Source: Scenedesmus sp. ARA3 (lineage: Eukaryota > Chlorophyta > Chlorophyceae > Sphaeropleales > Scenedesmaceae). From it: DNA of 64,000 nt. Positions within the stretch are counted from its first letter, which is position 1. Each line of letters begins with the position of its first letter. Of the stretch, positions 12,101 to 23,336 are shown piece after piece. Made by a program: the position numbers and the translations under genes. The notes below the pieces were generated by a model. It was given only the letters and a program-made list of their open reading frames with translations, was not told the origin of the DNA and searched no databases. The stretch lies in contig RWJK01001800.1 of NCBI GenBank assembly GCA_004335835.1, positions 45,003 to 109,002 of the forward strand. The letters run 5' to 3'.

Positions 12101-15100
12101 GACTCCACTGCTCTGAGCGATGGCGGTTCAAACTCAGATGACAGAATGTATGAATGAATGAACTTATTCGAATAAATGAGCTATGCCTGGTGTGTTCACA
12201 CTTAACACCCGCGTAAGTTAAGGACAGGGGCGTGTGTGGCGATGAGGATACTTCAAGCGCCTCCACGTCTCCTACTAGTCAGCTCAGATCTCAGATGACG
12301 GTGAGTCAAGTGATCAGGTATTCAAAAGGTTGTAAATGGATACACGCCGCTTGTCGGTCCCTAGATGGGGCTCCCACATATGTCGTTGAGTGGAGCAAGA
12401 CACATGCCGTTGCGAGGCCCATTGTTTGCAAATGACATGTATCCATCAGCTGAAGCTTGCGCCACATAGGATTGGTTTCAACAGGTTTTGCTTATTCTCT
12501 GGCTGCTCATGCAGCTTGTCTGGTTGCGTACCGCTTCCTCTGGAGAAGAGAGATGCCCTTGATTCCTGGACCATTATATCCGGCACACAGATCACTGGCT
12601 TCTGCCCCACCCAACGGCTTGAAATCGAGGCGCAGCAGCGGAAGGCGATGGACCTGTTGGCAACTATGTTTTACCCGGGTCCTTCTTGGAACGGTTCGTT
12701 ATGGCAGTTGTACATCAACCAGACTCTGGAGATGTATCCAACTCTGTCAGGCTTCTATGGCGAGGGCAAGCTCGAGGAAAAACCAACGTTCGCCTTCACA
12801 GACCCGTACCAAGGCTCAGGCGGGGACCTGCAGTTCACTGTGAAGTTTGAGTCCATCAATGGTGCGTTCTACATCACAGAGATTTTCACCGTCACCTTGA
12901 ACGTCGCTACCCCAGAACTCATTAAGTTGCTACCACAAACGCCTTACTTACGGTCATTTATGGCGGGTGGAGATGAAGGCCCGCAGCAGCCCTTCCCTAC
13001 TGAGTTAGCTGCAGTTGCACCATCCTCTTTGAAGATCTTCAGCCTGACAGGGATGAACTTATGCTGCCGACTGCCAGAAGAGTGGAGCTCTTGGGATACG
13101 ATTGAGGAGCTGGCTATCAGATTTAACGCGGGAGTCACTGGTCCCCTGCCAAACTGGGTGGGGATGAAGTCGCTCAAGTTTCTGGACTTGCAGTGGAACG
13201 GCATTACCGGCACGCTTCCTGCAAGCTACGGCTCAGCCACTTGGTCCAAGTCCCTGCGATACCTCCGTTTACAGGATAATAGGGGGCTGTCAGGCACCAT
13301 ACCAGGCGCGTGGTCCACACTGGCCGCGAAAGAGATCAACTTGGATGGCACAAACGTCACCGGGTGTGTGCCAGACCAGTTGGTAAACACGGTGCGGCCG
13401 CTGCGGTTTGCCCGGTGCTCCAGAAACAACACAGAGTTGCTAGCTCTGAAGGCACTGAAAGGGGTGATCGACAGGGAGGGCACTGCGCTACAAAGCTGGC
13501 AGGAGGACCCAAGCGACTTCACGCCCGATCCAACGGAAGGTGACTGTTGTTGTTCAAATCAAATCGACACATGTGTGGGGTTACTGTATCATGCGAGTTT
13601 GTGGTCAGCGCTGCTACATATTGTTGTGGCGTCGGAAATGTCATTGACAACAAAATTGTAGCCACCGCAATGTAGTGGTCACTACTGACTGTATCGCAAA
13701 CCCTGACTTATGTTGCAACTCATCATCAAGCACCGTCACCAACCATGGGAGACGGCGGCACTGTGGCTCTTGTAGGTATATTGTGCTTTAGGAACGCATG
13801 TGTGCCCTGCTCTGGTGTTGCCATTGCTGTTGTTCGATACATTAGCCTAGACTTGCAGGCTATGCACTACTGAGTGGTAGCTGCTTTCCAAGGTGTGCGC
13901 TGAGTCAGCCTACAATGCAGCTGCACAGTCACGAACATGGCGGAGGCTTGTGCAGAACTATGCACTCCCAGCCATGTGGAGTTGCAGATGCACGCTGGAC
14001 GGCAATCTTCTTGTACATGGCGGCATACCGCTGTGAAACTACAATTGCTTGTGCCTTCGAAATCACCCGGCTCTGCTGCCATGGAGCACACTACACAACA
14101 CCACCAAATCAAGGTTACACGCGTTGCTGCGCACAATCATACTCAAGTAAACACCGCCGCCATATGCATTTGATGTTCTGCGCAGGTGCACCCCCAGGAC
14201 TGTCTCCTTACTGGTGTCGGAAATGGGCACGGGTGACTTGCGACCAGTCAAATGAAGTGTCTGGCCTGGACTTTGACGGCTTGGCAATCAATGGCGCATT
14301 TGCGGGTGTGCTGGAAGTGATGCAGCAGCTGCCAGCTTTGCAGGTGAGCCTCTGCTGCAGCATGCATGCTGCTTGGCAATCAATGGCACATTTGTGGGTG
14401 TGCACATATGGACTGCGCAGCCCATCCGCTACAGGGGCAGGCGCAGGCAGGCTCACTGAGAAGACGAAGAATTTGCCATGGCAACGGTTGTGGTTGTTGC
14501 GCACAGATCATTGCTCAAGGTCGAAATGTTTGTTTGTCTGTGCAGTTGAGTGAACTGTGTGTGGCCTGCTGACTTTCAGCTGTTCAAGGGTTGAAATGAC
14601 ACGCTCTTGGCCATATGGCGCATGCATGTCAACGCATAGTACTACGTGCTTGCTTACCCCCTCTGCCTGTCATGCCACGCCCCCCTGCAGTCACTCAGTC
14701 TATCATGCTCTAGCATTGCTGGAGCGCTGCCGGCAGAGCTGTCAAATCTAGCCAACCTGAGGCACCTAGATCTCAGCAGCAACCCTGGCCTTGCCGGCAG
14801 CCTGCCTGCTGCACTGGCTGCTTTGAGCTTCCTGCAAACGCTGGACGTGTCCGGCTGCGGTGTCAGTGGCACGCTGCCGGCTGCGTATGCCGCGCTGCAG
14901 CAGCTGCGGGAGTTCCGTGCCGCCAACAGCAGCATCAGCGGGCAGCTGCCTGGTAGCTGGGGCCTGCTGCAGAGCCTGCAGGTGATGTAGCTCAATGCGA
15001 TTCATTCACCCTTTCATGCAACATGTGGCTATATAAGCGTCAGCTGCTCGCCGAGCATCTCCAAGACATTGCATGCAGCCATAGTTGTGCGCCAGTCAAA

Positions 15101-16668
15101 GACTTGCCTGACGTTTGCCATATGTTGCAAAACAGAGCGAATTTGGTATGACAAGATTCTGTTTGCATGACTTGCACTGTGCACATCACGACTGACAGGT
15201 CAAACAACATGTCATGGCGTTCATCGAAATTTACGTAAGCCTCTTTCTTGTGCTGCATGGCTGCAGGTGCTGGACTTGAGCAATGCGCAGCTCACCGGCA
15301 GCATCCCTGCTGCATGGTTTGACAGCGCAGCACGCAAAGCAGAAGCCCGAGCCCTGCTGCTTGACGCTCAAGCAAGCATGAAAGCCCGACAGTCCATCAT
15401 GACGGCAGCTGCGGCTTCGACATTGACGTTGACACATGCGGAGGCCACTCTACCAGCGCTGTCGCCAACAGTTGTGCATGCGCTAGAGCAGGCGGCAACA
15501 GCAGCCAGCAGCGGGCCAGGCATGACAACGGGCCTCACGCAGGTGCAGGAGCTGCGGCTTGCAGGGAATAAGTTGAACGGCAGCATCAGCGGTATCGAGA
15601 TGCTAGGCAGCTTGCGGGTGCTGGAGCTGTCAGGCAACAGCCTCGGTGGGCGGTTGCCGCAACAGCTGATGATGCTGAGCAAGCTGCAGGTAGGCCGTGG
15701 TGGTTCACATTGCTTTTTGAGTAAGCAAAAATATGTAGGGCTGCTAGTGACGCAGCAGTGAGCGCTTGGCGGGCACTCTAGCAGCGACTCCGTCGCACAA
15801 AGTCATGATGTTTTGCAGCGATGCTGATACGTGGCGGGATTGCAACAGCTGGTGGGCTGCATTATCGTGCTCTTGAAGCATGTCAGCTGAATTGGTTGTT
15901 GTTGGCAGTCACATGTGCAATGCATTGTCCAGCTGTCCTTACCTTGAAAAAGCACAAGCAGATTTGCTTGACAAGGTACCTTGAACTCACACCAGCCTTG
16001 CTGTTTGAAGTGTGAAAGGATACCTTAAATGGTTGAAAGCAACAGCCAGTTGTAAGCCATTGCAACTACAGCAGCAGCATGACGATTGGGACGCCTGCTT
16101 ATTTCAAAGCATACTTGCAACACACAGCACCTTCAAGAATGCGATAACGTGCTTCTCACTCATGCTGCCACGTGTGACTTGAGCAGGAGTTGCGCCTGCG
16201 CGCCACAGCCCTGAGCGGCTCGCTGCCTGACAGCTTTGCGCGGCTGTCACAGCTGCAAGCCTTGGACCTGGCCGGCAACAACATATCAGGTGGGAGCTCG
16301 AGGTGGCACGACTTTGTTGACTGTGCCTGACGCTTGCTGTTCAAGCTGGGTGACTTACAGTGTTGGTGATTTGGTTGGGCACTGCTGCTGGTGCACACTG
16401 CTCAGAATACTTGGCGCTGGACCTGGCCGGCAACAACATCACAGGTGGGTGCTCTCCCTGCCACACCTCTGACCAATTCAGCGGAGCTTGTGCAGGTCGC
16501 TCAGTGCGACCAACGGTGTGAAGTCACCAAGTTGGTTAAGCAGTACTGTCGTTGCTCACTGCTCAGCATTCTTGCCTGCCACACTGTTACTAGCAAGGCT
16601 GCTTCTGCCACTGCCGCTGCTCATGCTCTTGTCACATTTCCTGCAGTCAATTCTCATGCTGTCTGGTG

Positions 16669-16749
<81 letters not shown>

Positions 16750-17021
16750 CAGGCACTCTGCCAGAGATCTGGGTGGGCCTCACGCAGCTGCGCAGCATGG
16801 ACCTATCATCCAACATGCTGTCGGGTGTGCTGCCGCTGCTGTGGGGCCGCCTGGGGGCCCCCACCCACAGCCTTCAGCTGCTGCTGCTGGGTGACAACCC
16901 CTGCATGGATCCTGCTGCTCTGGCCAGCAGCATCCAGCAGTCTGGCATCCTGAGCAGCGGACGCGTCAGGGTGGAGGTGTCCAGCGCAGCTAACAGGGAC
17001 TGCATGGTGGGGCCGCCTTGA
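9141..17021 (+). CDS. Large leucine-rich-repeat protein, two LRR arrays
   Basis: Probable extracellular LRR protein of about 1,310 residues. Exons: 9141-9809 (start Met uncertain; an acceptor at 9190 suggests an upstream exon is possible), 10088-10937, 11585-11661, 11892-11954, 12515-13539, 14186-14343, 14691-14981, 15267-15689, 16187-16289 and 16753-17021. The first 220 residues are Cys-rich and not recognised. LRR array A (exons 2-5) has plant-type repeats such as LETLDLSQNALTG and LLKLDISNNKLEGQVP. Exon 5 then runs into a second LRRNT-like cap (ELLALKALKGVID, then SW, then WCRKWARVTC), which opens array B (exons 6-10, e.g. LRHLDLSSNPGLAGSLP). This shared exon joins both arrays in one gene. 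No transmembrane segment or kinase domain is visible. All junctions are in phase except 11954/12515, which is one base out. It may be two genes that fused, or a duplicated one. Confidence 0.7.
16411..16444 (+). repeat. Decoy copy of an LRR exon end plus donor
   Basis: A second copy of the end of the exon 16187-16289 (peptide LDLAGNNITG, then gtgggt) lies in the following intron. Its donor is 155 bp downstream of the true donor. It lacks the rest of the exon. Confidence 0.8.
16671..16747 (+). repeat. CTG microsatellite abutting a 3' splice site
   Basis: An almost pure (CTG)n tract of about 77 bp, with one CCG interruption, runs up to the acceptor tttcag of the last LRR exon at 16753. It occupies the place of the polypyrimidine tract. 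Confidence 0.9.
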
Positions 17022-18540
17022 CGAGCTCAACCGCGTCAATCAAGGCCTGGTGTGCGAGCAACGATCGGTGTGGAGCAGACAACAACTTGTCCGCTGCTTT
17101 GCATGGCCGCCGCTTCGGCCTCTGTACTACTTGTAGTAGCATGCAGCACTTTGGTTCAAGGCTGGTATACTTGAGGGGTTGACATCTAGGAGTAGAATTT
17201 CTAGCACACTTGATTGTGCATGAGCAGGGAATGCGCAGTGCAGTGGCTACTGCAGATCTGCAGACCTTCTAGAAGGCCTTGACTTGGTGATCATTGACAG
17301 GGTGACTTGGATGCTTGCTGAGCGCACTGAAAGATTTGTCAGCGATGGTGGTTTTGTCATGCTGTCCCGGGTTTGTTACAACGTTGTAAACAGGTCAACC
17401 TGTTGACGTTCAATGCTTACAGAGACGCCTGAGCATCAATACATGTAACAAATGTTGGAATACTGCCGCCGAAGTTGCAACACGTGCGGGGTTGGTTTCT
17501 TGTAACAGCCAACTTGTGACAGGGTGCAGCCGCTGTTCGTTTTCACAATGCGACAGTGCAACAGGCAGCTGCCTGCAGGTGGCCAGCTGGCCACCAGAAC
17601 CCTGCAGTGATGCAACACAATTGAGCCGCTCACATTCGCGTAAAACATTAAAGACGCTGCAGACATGTCCAACTCAAGGGTTACAATTGGCACGATCACA
17701 CCATCATCATCATGTTACCCATCAAGCCAACAGTGGCACCGCATTGGCACAATCACACCGTCATGCCGTTATGTTCCGCCAGCCTGGCGGTCTGAGACTG
17801 CAGCACGCCCTGTCAGCCCAGCAAGCAGCAACATATTCTACCAGCTCAACAACTACACATTCGTGAAACAACAGGTGATGCTACTCATCATGAGTGGCAC
17901 CCCTGCAGCTACTGCCAGTGCTGCTGTGAATGGCAGAAAAACTCAATGGCACCAACAAACCGGCAGCACCCTGCACCTCAATTTGCAGGCATGTTCAGAC
18001 AACATCGTGGCTTCAACAGCCACAACAGCATCAACCCTTGCCACCAGCCAGGCACTGCTACTGCGCAACTCACCCTACTCCGTATCTCCAACAAACATGC
18101 GACCGGTAGTCATAACAACTAGCAGTTGCTTCAGCAACAGCAACAACTGCAGCAACTCAGGCAGCTGCTGAACCTCTCCTCCACGCGGCAATCATCCTGC
18201 TGACATGCGTCGACTCAACCCTATGCAGCGCACTGTACCAGGCATCCAGCATCCACCATGCGCAACGCATTATAAAGTAATGGATGAGTGACTGACCCAA
18301 CTGCTAACACAATATTCGGCATTATGACCTTGAAAGCCCAGCCCTGCAAACCTCGGCTCTTGTAACACTAACAACTAGCCCATATCAAGTTCAGCTGGGC
18401 AGCCACACAACATCCACCAGTGTACTGCTAGCGAAGACACATCATGCGGCAACCAGAACTTCGCACCAACTTGCATGCGCCAATCAACAACGGACGACGG
18501 GAAGCGCCACTCAGGGGCCAAAGAATAGTGCTTTAGATCA

Positions 18541-18645
18541 ACCCGGCCATCCAGAAAGATTTACCTGGCCATCCAGATAGATCTACCTGGCCGTCCAGAT
18601 AGATCTACCTGGCCATCCAGATAGATCAACCTGGCCATCCAGGAG
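18541..18645. repeat. 22-bp minisatellite, five copies
   Basis: Units start at 18541, 18563, 18585, 18607 and 18629 with exact 22-bp spacing. The core is acctggccatccagatagat, with a few substitutions in the first and third copies. The last copy is truncated. It is intergenic. Confidence 0.95.
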
Positions 18646-18914
18646 CTGCCAGACAACACATCACCTGGTCCAGCATTGCTTGCAGGTGCGCAGTTGTGCA
18701 CTTACCATGCCTAAAACTGTCATTTTACATCACTGTACAACTGGCCCTGCGCCTGCAGCAGCCCCACCTCCGTGCAGCCCTGCCAGCACATTGACAGGCA
18801 ACAGCCAGCTGTAGCACCGGACATGTTATAACCTGTGCAGGCTATGTGTACGGCTTGCTCCCTATACAACTCACAAGCCACTTGTACACAGCTGCTGCAG
18901 CCACCGGGCAGCCG

Positions 18915-19300
18915 GATCTGTAGCAGGCGTCGATGCCGATGCTGCAACGCCGCATACCCACACATACGCAGCTGCCACACCAGTCATGCAGCTGGATTCA
19001 TGTCACAGGATATGATAAGGCTCACACACGGCATAGCTAGTGCAGCACCTATGCGTAAACAGCCGCTGCCGCCGCTGCGCAGCCAGAGCTGTAGCAGGCG
19101 CTGATGCCGGCGTTGCACGCCGCATACATAGTCAAACATATGCAAATGCCACACCAGTCATGCAGCTGAATTCATGTTACACAATATGCTACAGCTCGCA
19201 CACCACATGGCTAGTGCAACACAGCTAGTCATACGCAGCCGCCGCACAGCCGGTCTTGTGGCAGGTGTTGATGGGGGCGCCGCACGCCGCATACTCAAAA
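18915..19300 (-). repeat. Three degenerate copies of the E3 ligase last exon
   Basis: On the minus strand, fragments matching the end of the last E3 exon (peptide ACGAPINTC) recur near 19260-19292, 19090-19118 and 18915-18950, about 165-180 bp apart, along with shared flanking sequence (plus strand: caccacatggctagtgcaac and catgcagctg). The copy nearest the gene is the best preserved and identity falls with distance. They lie downstream of the true stop at 19389. Confidence 0.75.
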
Positions 19301-19388
19301 CATACGCAGCTGTCACACCAGACATGCAGCTGGATTCGTGTCACAGAACATGCTACAGCTCGTACACCACATGGCTAGTGCAACATCC

Positions 19389-22300
19389 TTAGTCATAGAC
19401 AGCTGCTGCAGCCGCAGCGCAGTCGGAGTTGTAGCATGTGTTGATGGGGGCGCCGCACGCGTAGCAGAAGGGCTCCCCGCAGCGGCACATCATGTAGTTG
19501 CAGCCCTCGATGCGCTCCACCATTGCCCTGCCGAGAAACAAATGAGGCGCACTGAACAAGAATCGACACAAGTGCGATACGCAGTGCGACAAGCAGTGCT
19601 CGTGGTTTTTGAAAAAGCAATGTCTGCTTACCGCCCCACCCCCGGCATACTGTCCTGCAAACAACCAAGGGCACAGCAGCTGCAGCTGTTTCATGCCGCA
19701 GCAACATTTTGCAGCTGTGTCTGCAGGACAGCAGCATCCGTCTGTATAGGCTTTCCCTTGCCAGCGCCCTTAGGCTGCCATCAGACATGCCATGCACTGC
19801 TGTAACCTGTGTTAGCCGTTGAAAACAACCGAACTCAACCAGCCCCACAATCTGCACCCACCTGCACGTGGGGCAGCGCCTCCAGTGCTGGCTGCTGCTG
19901 AGCTGAAACAGCGCCAGGTCACCCTCACCCTAACATTTCAACCAACAAAACCCCATCACCCGCACCCACCTGCACGTGGGGCAGCGCCTCCAGTGCTGGC
20001 TGCTGCCCAGCTGGAACAGCGCCAGGTCAGCCTCGCCCCTTTCGCTTGCAGGAAGCGCCTGGAAGGCGCCGCAGCTGAGGCCCGCGTGCCAGGCGCAGCG
20101 ACAGCTGCGAGCAGTGCAGGCATACGAGAGCAGCAGCAGCAGCAGTTGGGCATGTGTTCAGGCAGAAGCACAAGATGCAGCAACATGCTGAGTATGGTAG
20201 GATCAAGGGGTTTTTATTTGATTGTTGAGGCGCCAGGTCAGCCTCGCCCTTCCCGCTTGCAGGAAGCGCCTGGTAGGACGCGCAGCTGAGGCCAGCGTGC
20301 CAGGCGCAGCGGCAGCTGCAAAACATGCAAAGTGCAAATGCAGCAGCAGCAGGAGGTGGTAAAGGCTTGTGTGCAGCACAACATTCAGCAACATACTTAG
20401 CATGACGATGCTGATTCTGAGATAGAGTATGTGCGCCGTCCAGGGCAAAACTACTGTTCAAATGCCAGACAGGTACCAGCTGATGCTGCCCGCACAGTAC
20501 CTGGTCAAACAACAATGACAAAATCAACGCAATGACATCGCACAAATGTAATGACAAACCAGCAGCCCACCCACCTCGTACAGCACTCATGGCTGCAGTG
20601 GCTGCACTGCACGCGAGCCAGCTGCTGCTGCTTGGCGGCCGCCTGAGCGGCACTCAGCCCCCTTGCTGCTGCTGGTGTGAGGCGTGTCACTTTGACCAGC
20701 TTGCTGCAGCTGCTGTGGGGGCAGTAGATGGCGGTGCCCCTGGCTATGGCGGATGCCTCTCTTGTGGCCTGCATAGCATGGACAATGCAGGTGCGACACG
20801 AACGCCATCATCCACTGCTATCCTGACAGCATACCCGTGCCCTGTAAGTATGTAGTTTGCTGGGTTCAAGCAGGCAGTAACTGCTGTACACTGCAATGCT
20901 AAACCACGCAAGAGCCACAGCCCACAGCTCAATGCAGGGGCCTTCAAGCTGACGGCATAGGTAATAGCAACCCTACAACACACCCCGCTCACCTGCAGGA
21001 ACTTGTTGCGCAGGCGGGGCGACCCGGCCAGCAGGGCCACAGCATCCTCCTGGCTCACAACTTGCCATGGCACAGATAGCAGAAACTCAAAAACACACCC
21101 CGCTCACCTGAAGAAAATTGTTGCGCAGGCGGGGCGTGCCAGCCAGCAGCAGCGTTGCCTCAGCCTGGCTCACCAAATCTCACGACACAAACATTACAAG
21201 TCCACAACACACCCCGCTCACCTGCAGGAACTTGTTGCGCAGCCGGGGCGTGCCAGACAGCAGCGCCGCAGCATCTCCCTGGCCCATGAGCCTCGAGGCT
21301 GAGGACACAAACAGTACCAAAGCTTACATCCAAAACTGCTCACCTCAGGAATTTGTTGCGCAGGCGGGGCGTGCCAGCCAGCAGCGCCGCTGCCTCAGCC
21401 TGGCTCACGGGCCTCATGCAGCCAGCGCTNNNNNNNNNNNNNNNNNNNNNNNNNNNNNNNNNNNNNNNNNNNNNNNNNNNNNNNNNNNNNNNNNNNNNNN
21501 NNNNNNNNNNNNNNNNNNNNNNNNNNNNNNNNNNNNNNNNNNNNNNNNNNNNNNNNNNNNNNNNNNNNNNNNNNNNNNNNNNNNNNNNNNNNNNNNNNNN
21601 NNNNNNNNNNNNNNNNNNNNNNNGGCACACGCGCCTTGATATCACAAATAAACGTTGAATGCCTGCAACCTGCTCACCTGCAGGAACTTGCTGCACAGGC
21701 GAGGCGTGCCAGCCAGCAGCGCCGCTGCCTCCGCCTGGCTCACGGGCCTCCTGCAGCCAGCGCTGGGGCAGGCAGCAGGCAGCTGGTTGTCCTGCAAGCG
21801 GGCCTTGAGGTAGGCTGCCAGGCAGGCCCTGCAGAAGCTGTGGTGGCAGCCTGCATGCAGCAGCACACAATGAAATGAGTGAGTACTGTAGCTGCAGCTG
21901 CCGGTCCTGCAAGCGGGCCTTGAGGTAAGCGGCCAGGCAGGCCTTGCAGAAGCTGTGGCGGCAGCCTGCAAGCAGCGACACACAATGACATGAGTAAGTA
22001 CTGTAGCTGCAGCTGCTTGTCCTGCAAGCGGGCCTTGAGGTAGGCTGCCAGGCAGGCCCTGCAGAAGCTGTGGCGGCAACCTGCAAGCAGCAGCACAGAA
22101 TGAATGAGTGAGTACTGTAGCTGCAGCTGGTGGTCCTGCAAGCGGGCGTTGAGGTAGGCAGCCAGGCAGGCGCTGCAGAAGCTGTGGTGGCAGCCTGCAA
22201 GCAGCGGCACACACTGAAATGAATGACTACTGTAGCTGCAGCTGCTGCTCCTGCAAGCGGGCCTTGAGGTAGGAGGACAGGCAGGCCCTGCAAAAGCTGT

Positions 22301-23336
22301 GGCGGCAACCTGCAACAGCAGCACAGAATGAGATGTGTAAGTACTGTAGCTGCAGCTGGTTGTCCTGCAAGTGGGCCTTGAGGTAGGAGGCCAGGCAGCC
22401 CTTGCAGAAGCTGTGCCGGCAACCTGCATGCAGCAGCACACACTGAAATGAGTAAGTACTGTAGCTGCAGCTGCTGGTCCTGCAAGCGGGCGTTGAGGTA
22501 GGAGGCCAGGCAGGCCCTGCAGCAACTGTGGCGGTAGCCTGCATGCAGCGACACACACGACAACGCAACAGATACGTAGGTGTGCGGCTCAGACATGGTT
22601 TGTCCGTCGTCCTTTTACATTGTGCAAGTAGGTGTGCAGCTCGGACATGGTTTGTGGGTCTCGCAGCATGCTTACAGGACAGCCATGCAGCTGCAGGGGC
22701 AGTGCCTGTGTGAGACGCCATTGAAAAGGTTGACTAAGTGTATGCAGCGGCAAAGGTTTATGTTGCTGCTGTGGAAGAGGGCAACACGGCAGGAGTTGTG
22801 CAGTTGATCTCACTGCTGGCTTTACTGGATGCATGCTGCAGCTCACCCAGGCGGTACATGCTGCTGCTGCTGACGTCATCCAGGCAGATGCCGCAGCTGA
22901 GCGTCTTCACAGCCTGCTTGCTGCTGCTGCCGCCCCTGCTGCCCTTGTCACCAGCTGCGCCTGCAGCTGCAGCAGCAGCGGCAGCGTCCTGGCTGCTGCT
23001 GCGCCTGCTGCTGCCGCCCACTGAGAGTGCTGCTGCAGCAGAGATGCTGCTGCTGCCTCCTGCTGCAGCCCTGGACCTTGTGGTGGCTCCTGCAAGGCGC
23101 TGCTGGGGTGCTGCTGTGTGATTGGTCAAGCCTGCTCCTGCGTCTGCTGCGGGAGGTGCTGCTGCATCAACATTAGCAGCTGTGGGTGCTGCAACTGCGG
23201 CAGCACGTGCAGCGCGTGTACGTGTAGTGACGGAGGAGGTGCTGTCGGGTGCAACTGGAATCCTGCAAGCACAGAGGGAAACGCAGCAGTTTTGTGCAAG
23301 GAAACTACGCTTATGTCGACATCCACTGCACTGCAC
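19389..23336 (-). CDS. RBR (RING-between-RING) E3 ubiquitin ligase
   Basis: Transfers ubiquitin through a RING1-IBR-RING2 module. Exons (minus strand, 5' to 3'): 23336-22847, 21850-21678, 20768-20575, 20104-19970 and 19527-19389, giving 376 residues. The start is the first in-frame Met at 23336; an acceptor at 23263 means an upstream exon is possible. The first 140 residues are Ala/Ser-rich. RING1 spans exons 1-2 (LSCGICLDDV, then GCHHSFCRACLAAYL). The IBR domain spans exons 3-4 (AIYCPHSSC, QCSHCSHECC, CRCAWHAGLSC). RING2 spans exons 4-5 (RRCPTCR, then EGCNYMMCRCGEPFCYACG). In RBR ligases the RING2 catalytic Cys follows the GCN.M motif; CRCGEPFC fits. Truncated copies of exon edges fill almost every intron, and an assembly gap lies between exons 2 and 3. 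Family assignment is strong; the substrate is unknown. Confidence 0.85.
19862..19925 (-). repeat. Decoy copy of an RBR exon end plus donor
   Basis: The end of exon 4 (peptide SSQHWRRCPTCR, then GTGGGT) is repeated downstream with its donor 108 bp from the true donor. A separate copy of the same exon's start (CRCAWHAGLSC) lies upstream, ending at 20315, 211 bp from the true acceptor. Confidence 0.85.
20987..21429 (-). repeat. Four decoy copies of the RING1 exon end plus donor
   Basis: On the minus strand, copies of the peptide ALLAGTPRLRNKFLQ followed by GTGAGC recur with donor sites near 21343, 21221, 21107 and 20992, spaced 122, 114 and 115 bp. Copies differ by substitutions (for example LVSQEDAVALLAGSPRL and LMGQGDAAALLSG). 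The first copy is cut by the assembly gap. Confidence 0.9.
21430..21623. other. Assembly gap (194 N)
   Basis: A run of N lies inside the tandem array of RING1 exon copies. The true number of copies here is therefore unknown. Confidence 1.
21851..22538 (-). repeat. Six truncated RING1 exon copies, 114-115 bp period
   Basis: Minus-strand copies begin after acceptor-like CTGCA(T/A)GCAG or CTGTTGCAG sequences at 22538, 22423, 22309, 22194, 22080 and 21965. The intact exon starts at 21850. Spacings are 115, 114, 115, 114, 115 and 115 bp. Each copy encodes about 26 residues of RING1 (for example GCRHSFCRACLAAYLKARLQ), then runs into intron-like sequence. Cysteine and histidine ligands are mostly kept, but one copy has HSCCRAC in place of HSFCRAC. 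Confidence 0.95.

Larger units (their letters stand above)
17022..19388. other. Repeat-rich spacer between convergent genes
   Basis: This lies between the 3' ends of the plus-strand LRR gene and the minus-strand E3 ligase gene. A TGTAA at 17385-17389 is a candidate LRR poly(A) signal. The open frames here are Ser/Thr-rich and show no family motif. Two repeat clusters are listed separately (18541-18645 and 18915-19300). Confidence 0.5.

Noticed and set aside
19393..19857. Long minus-strand frames overlapping the RBR last exons in other phases
   Set aside because: They are shadows. Only the frame carrying the Cys/His pattern of IBR-RING2 gives sensible zinc ligands and in-phase splicing.
21642..22596. 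A 190-418-codon minus-strand frame that reads through the RING1 copies as one repetitive protein
   Set aside because: The 114-115 bp units switch phase between copies, and each copy is bounded by acceptor-like sequence. Only the copy ending at 21678 completes the domain. A multi-RING repeat protein is not supported.
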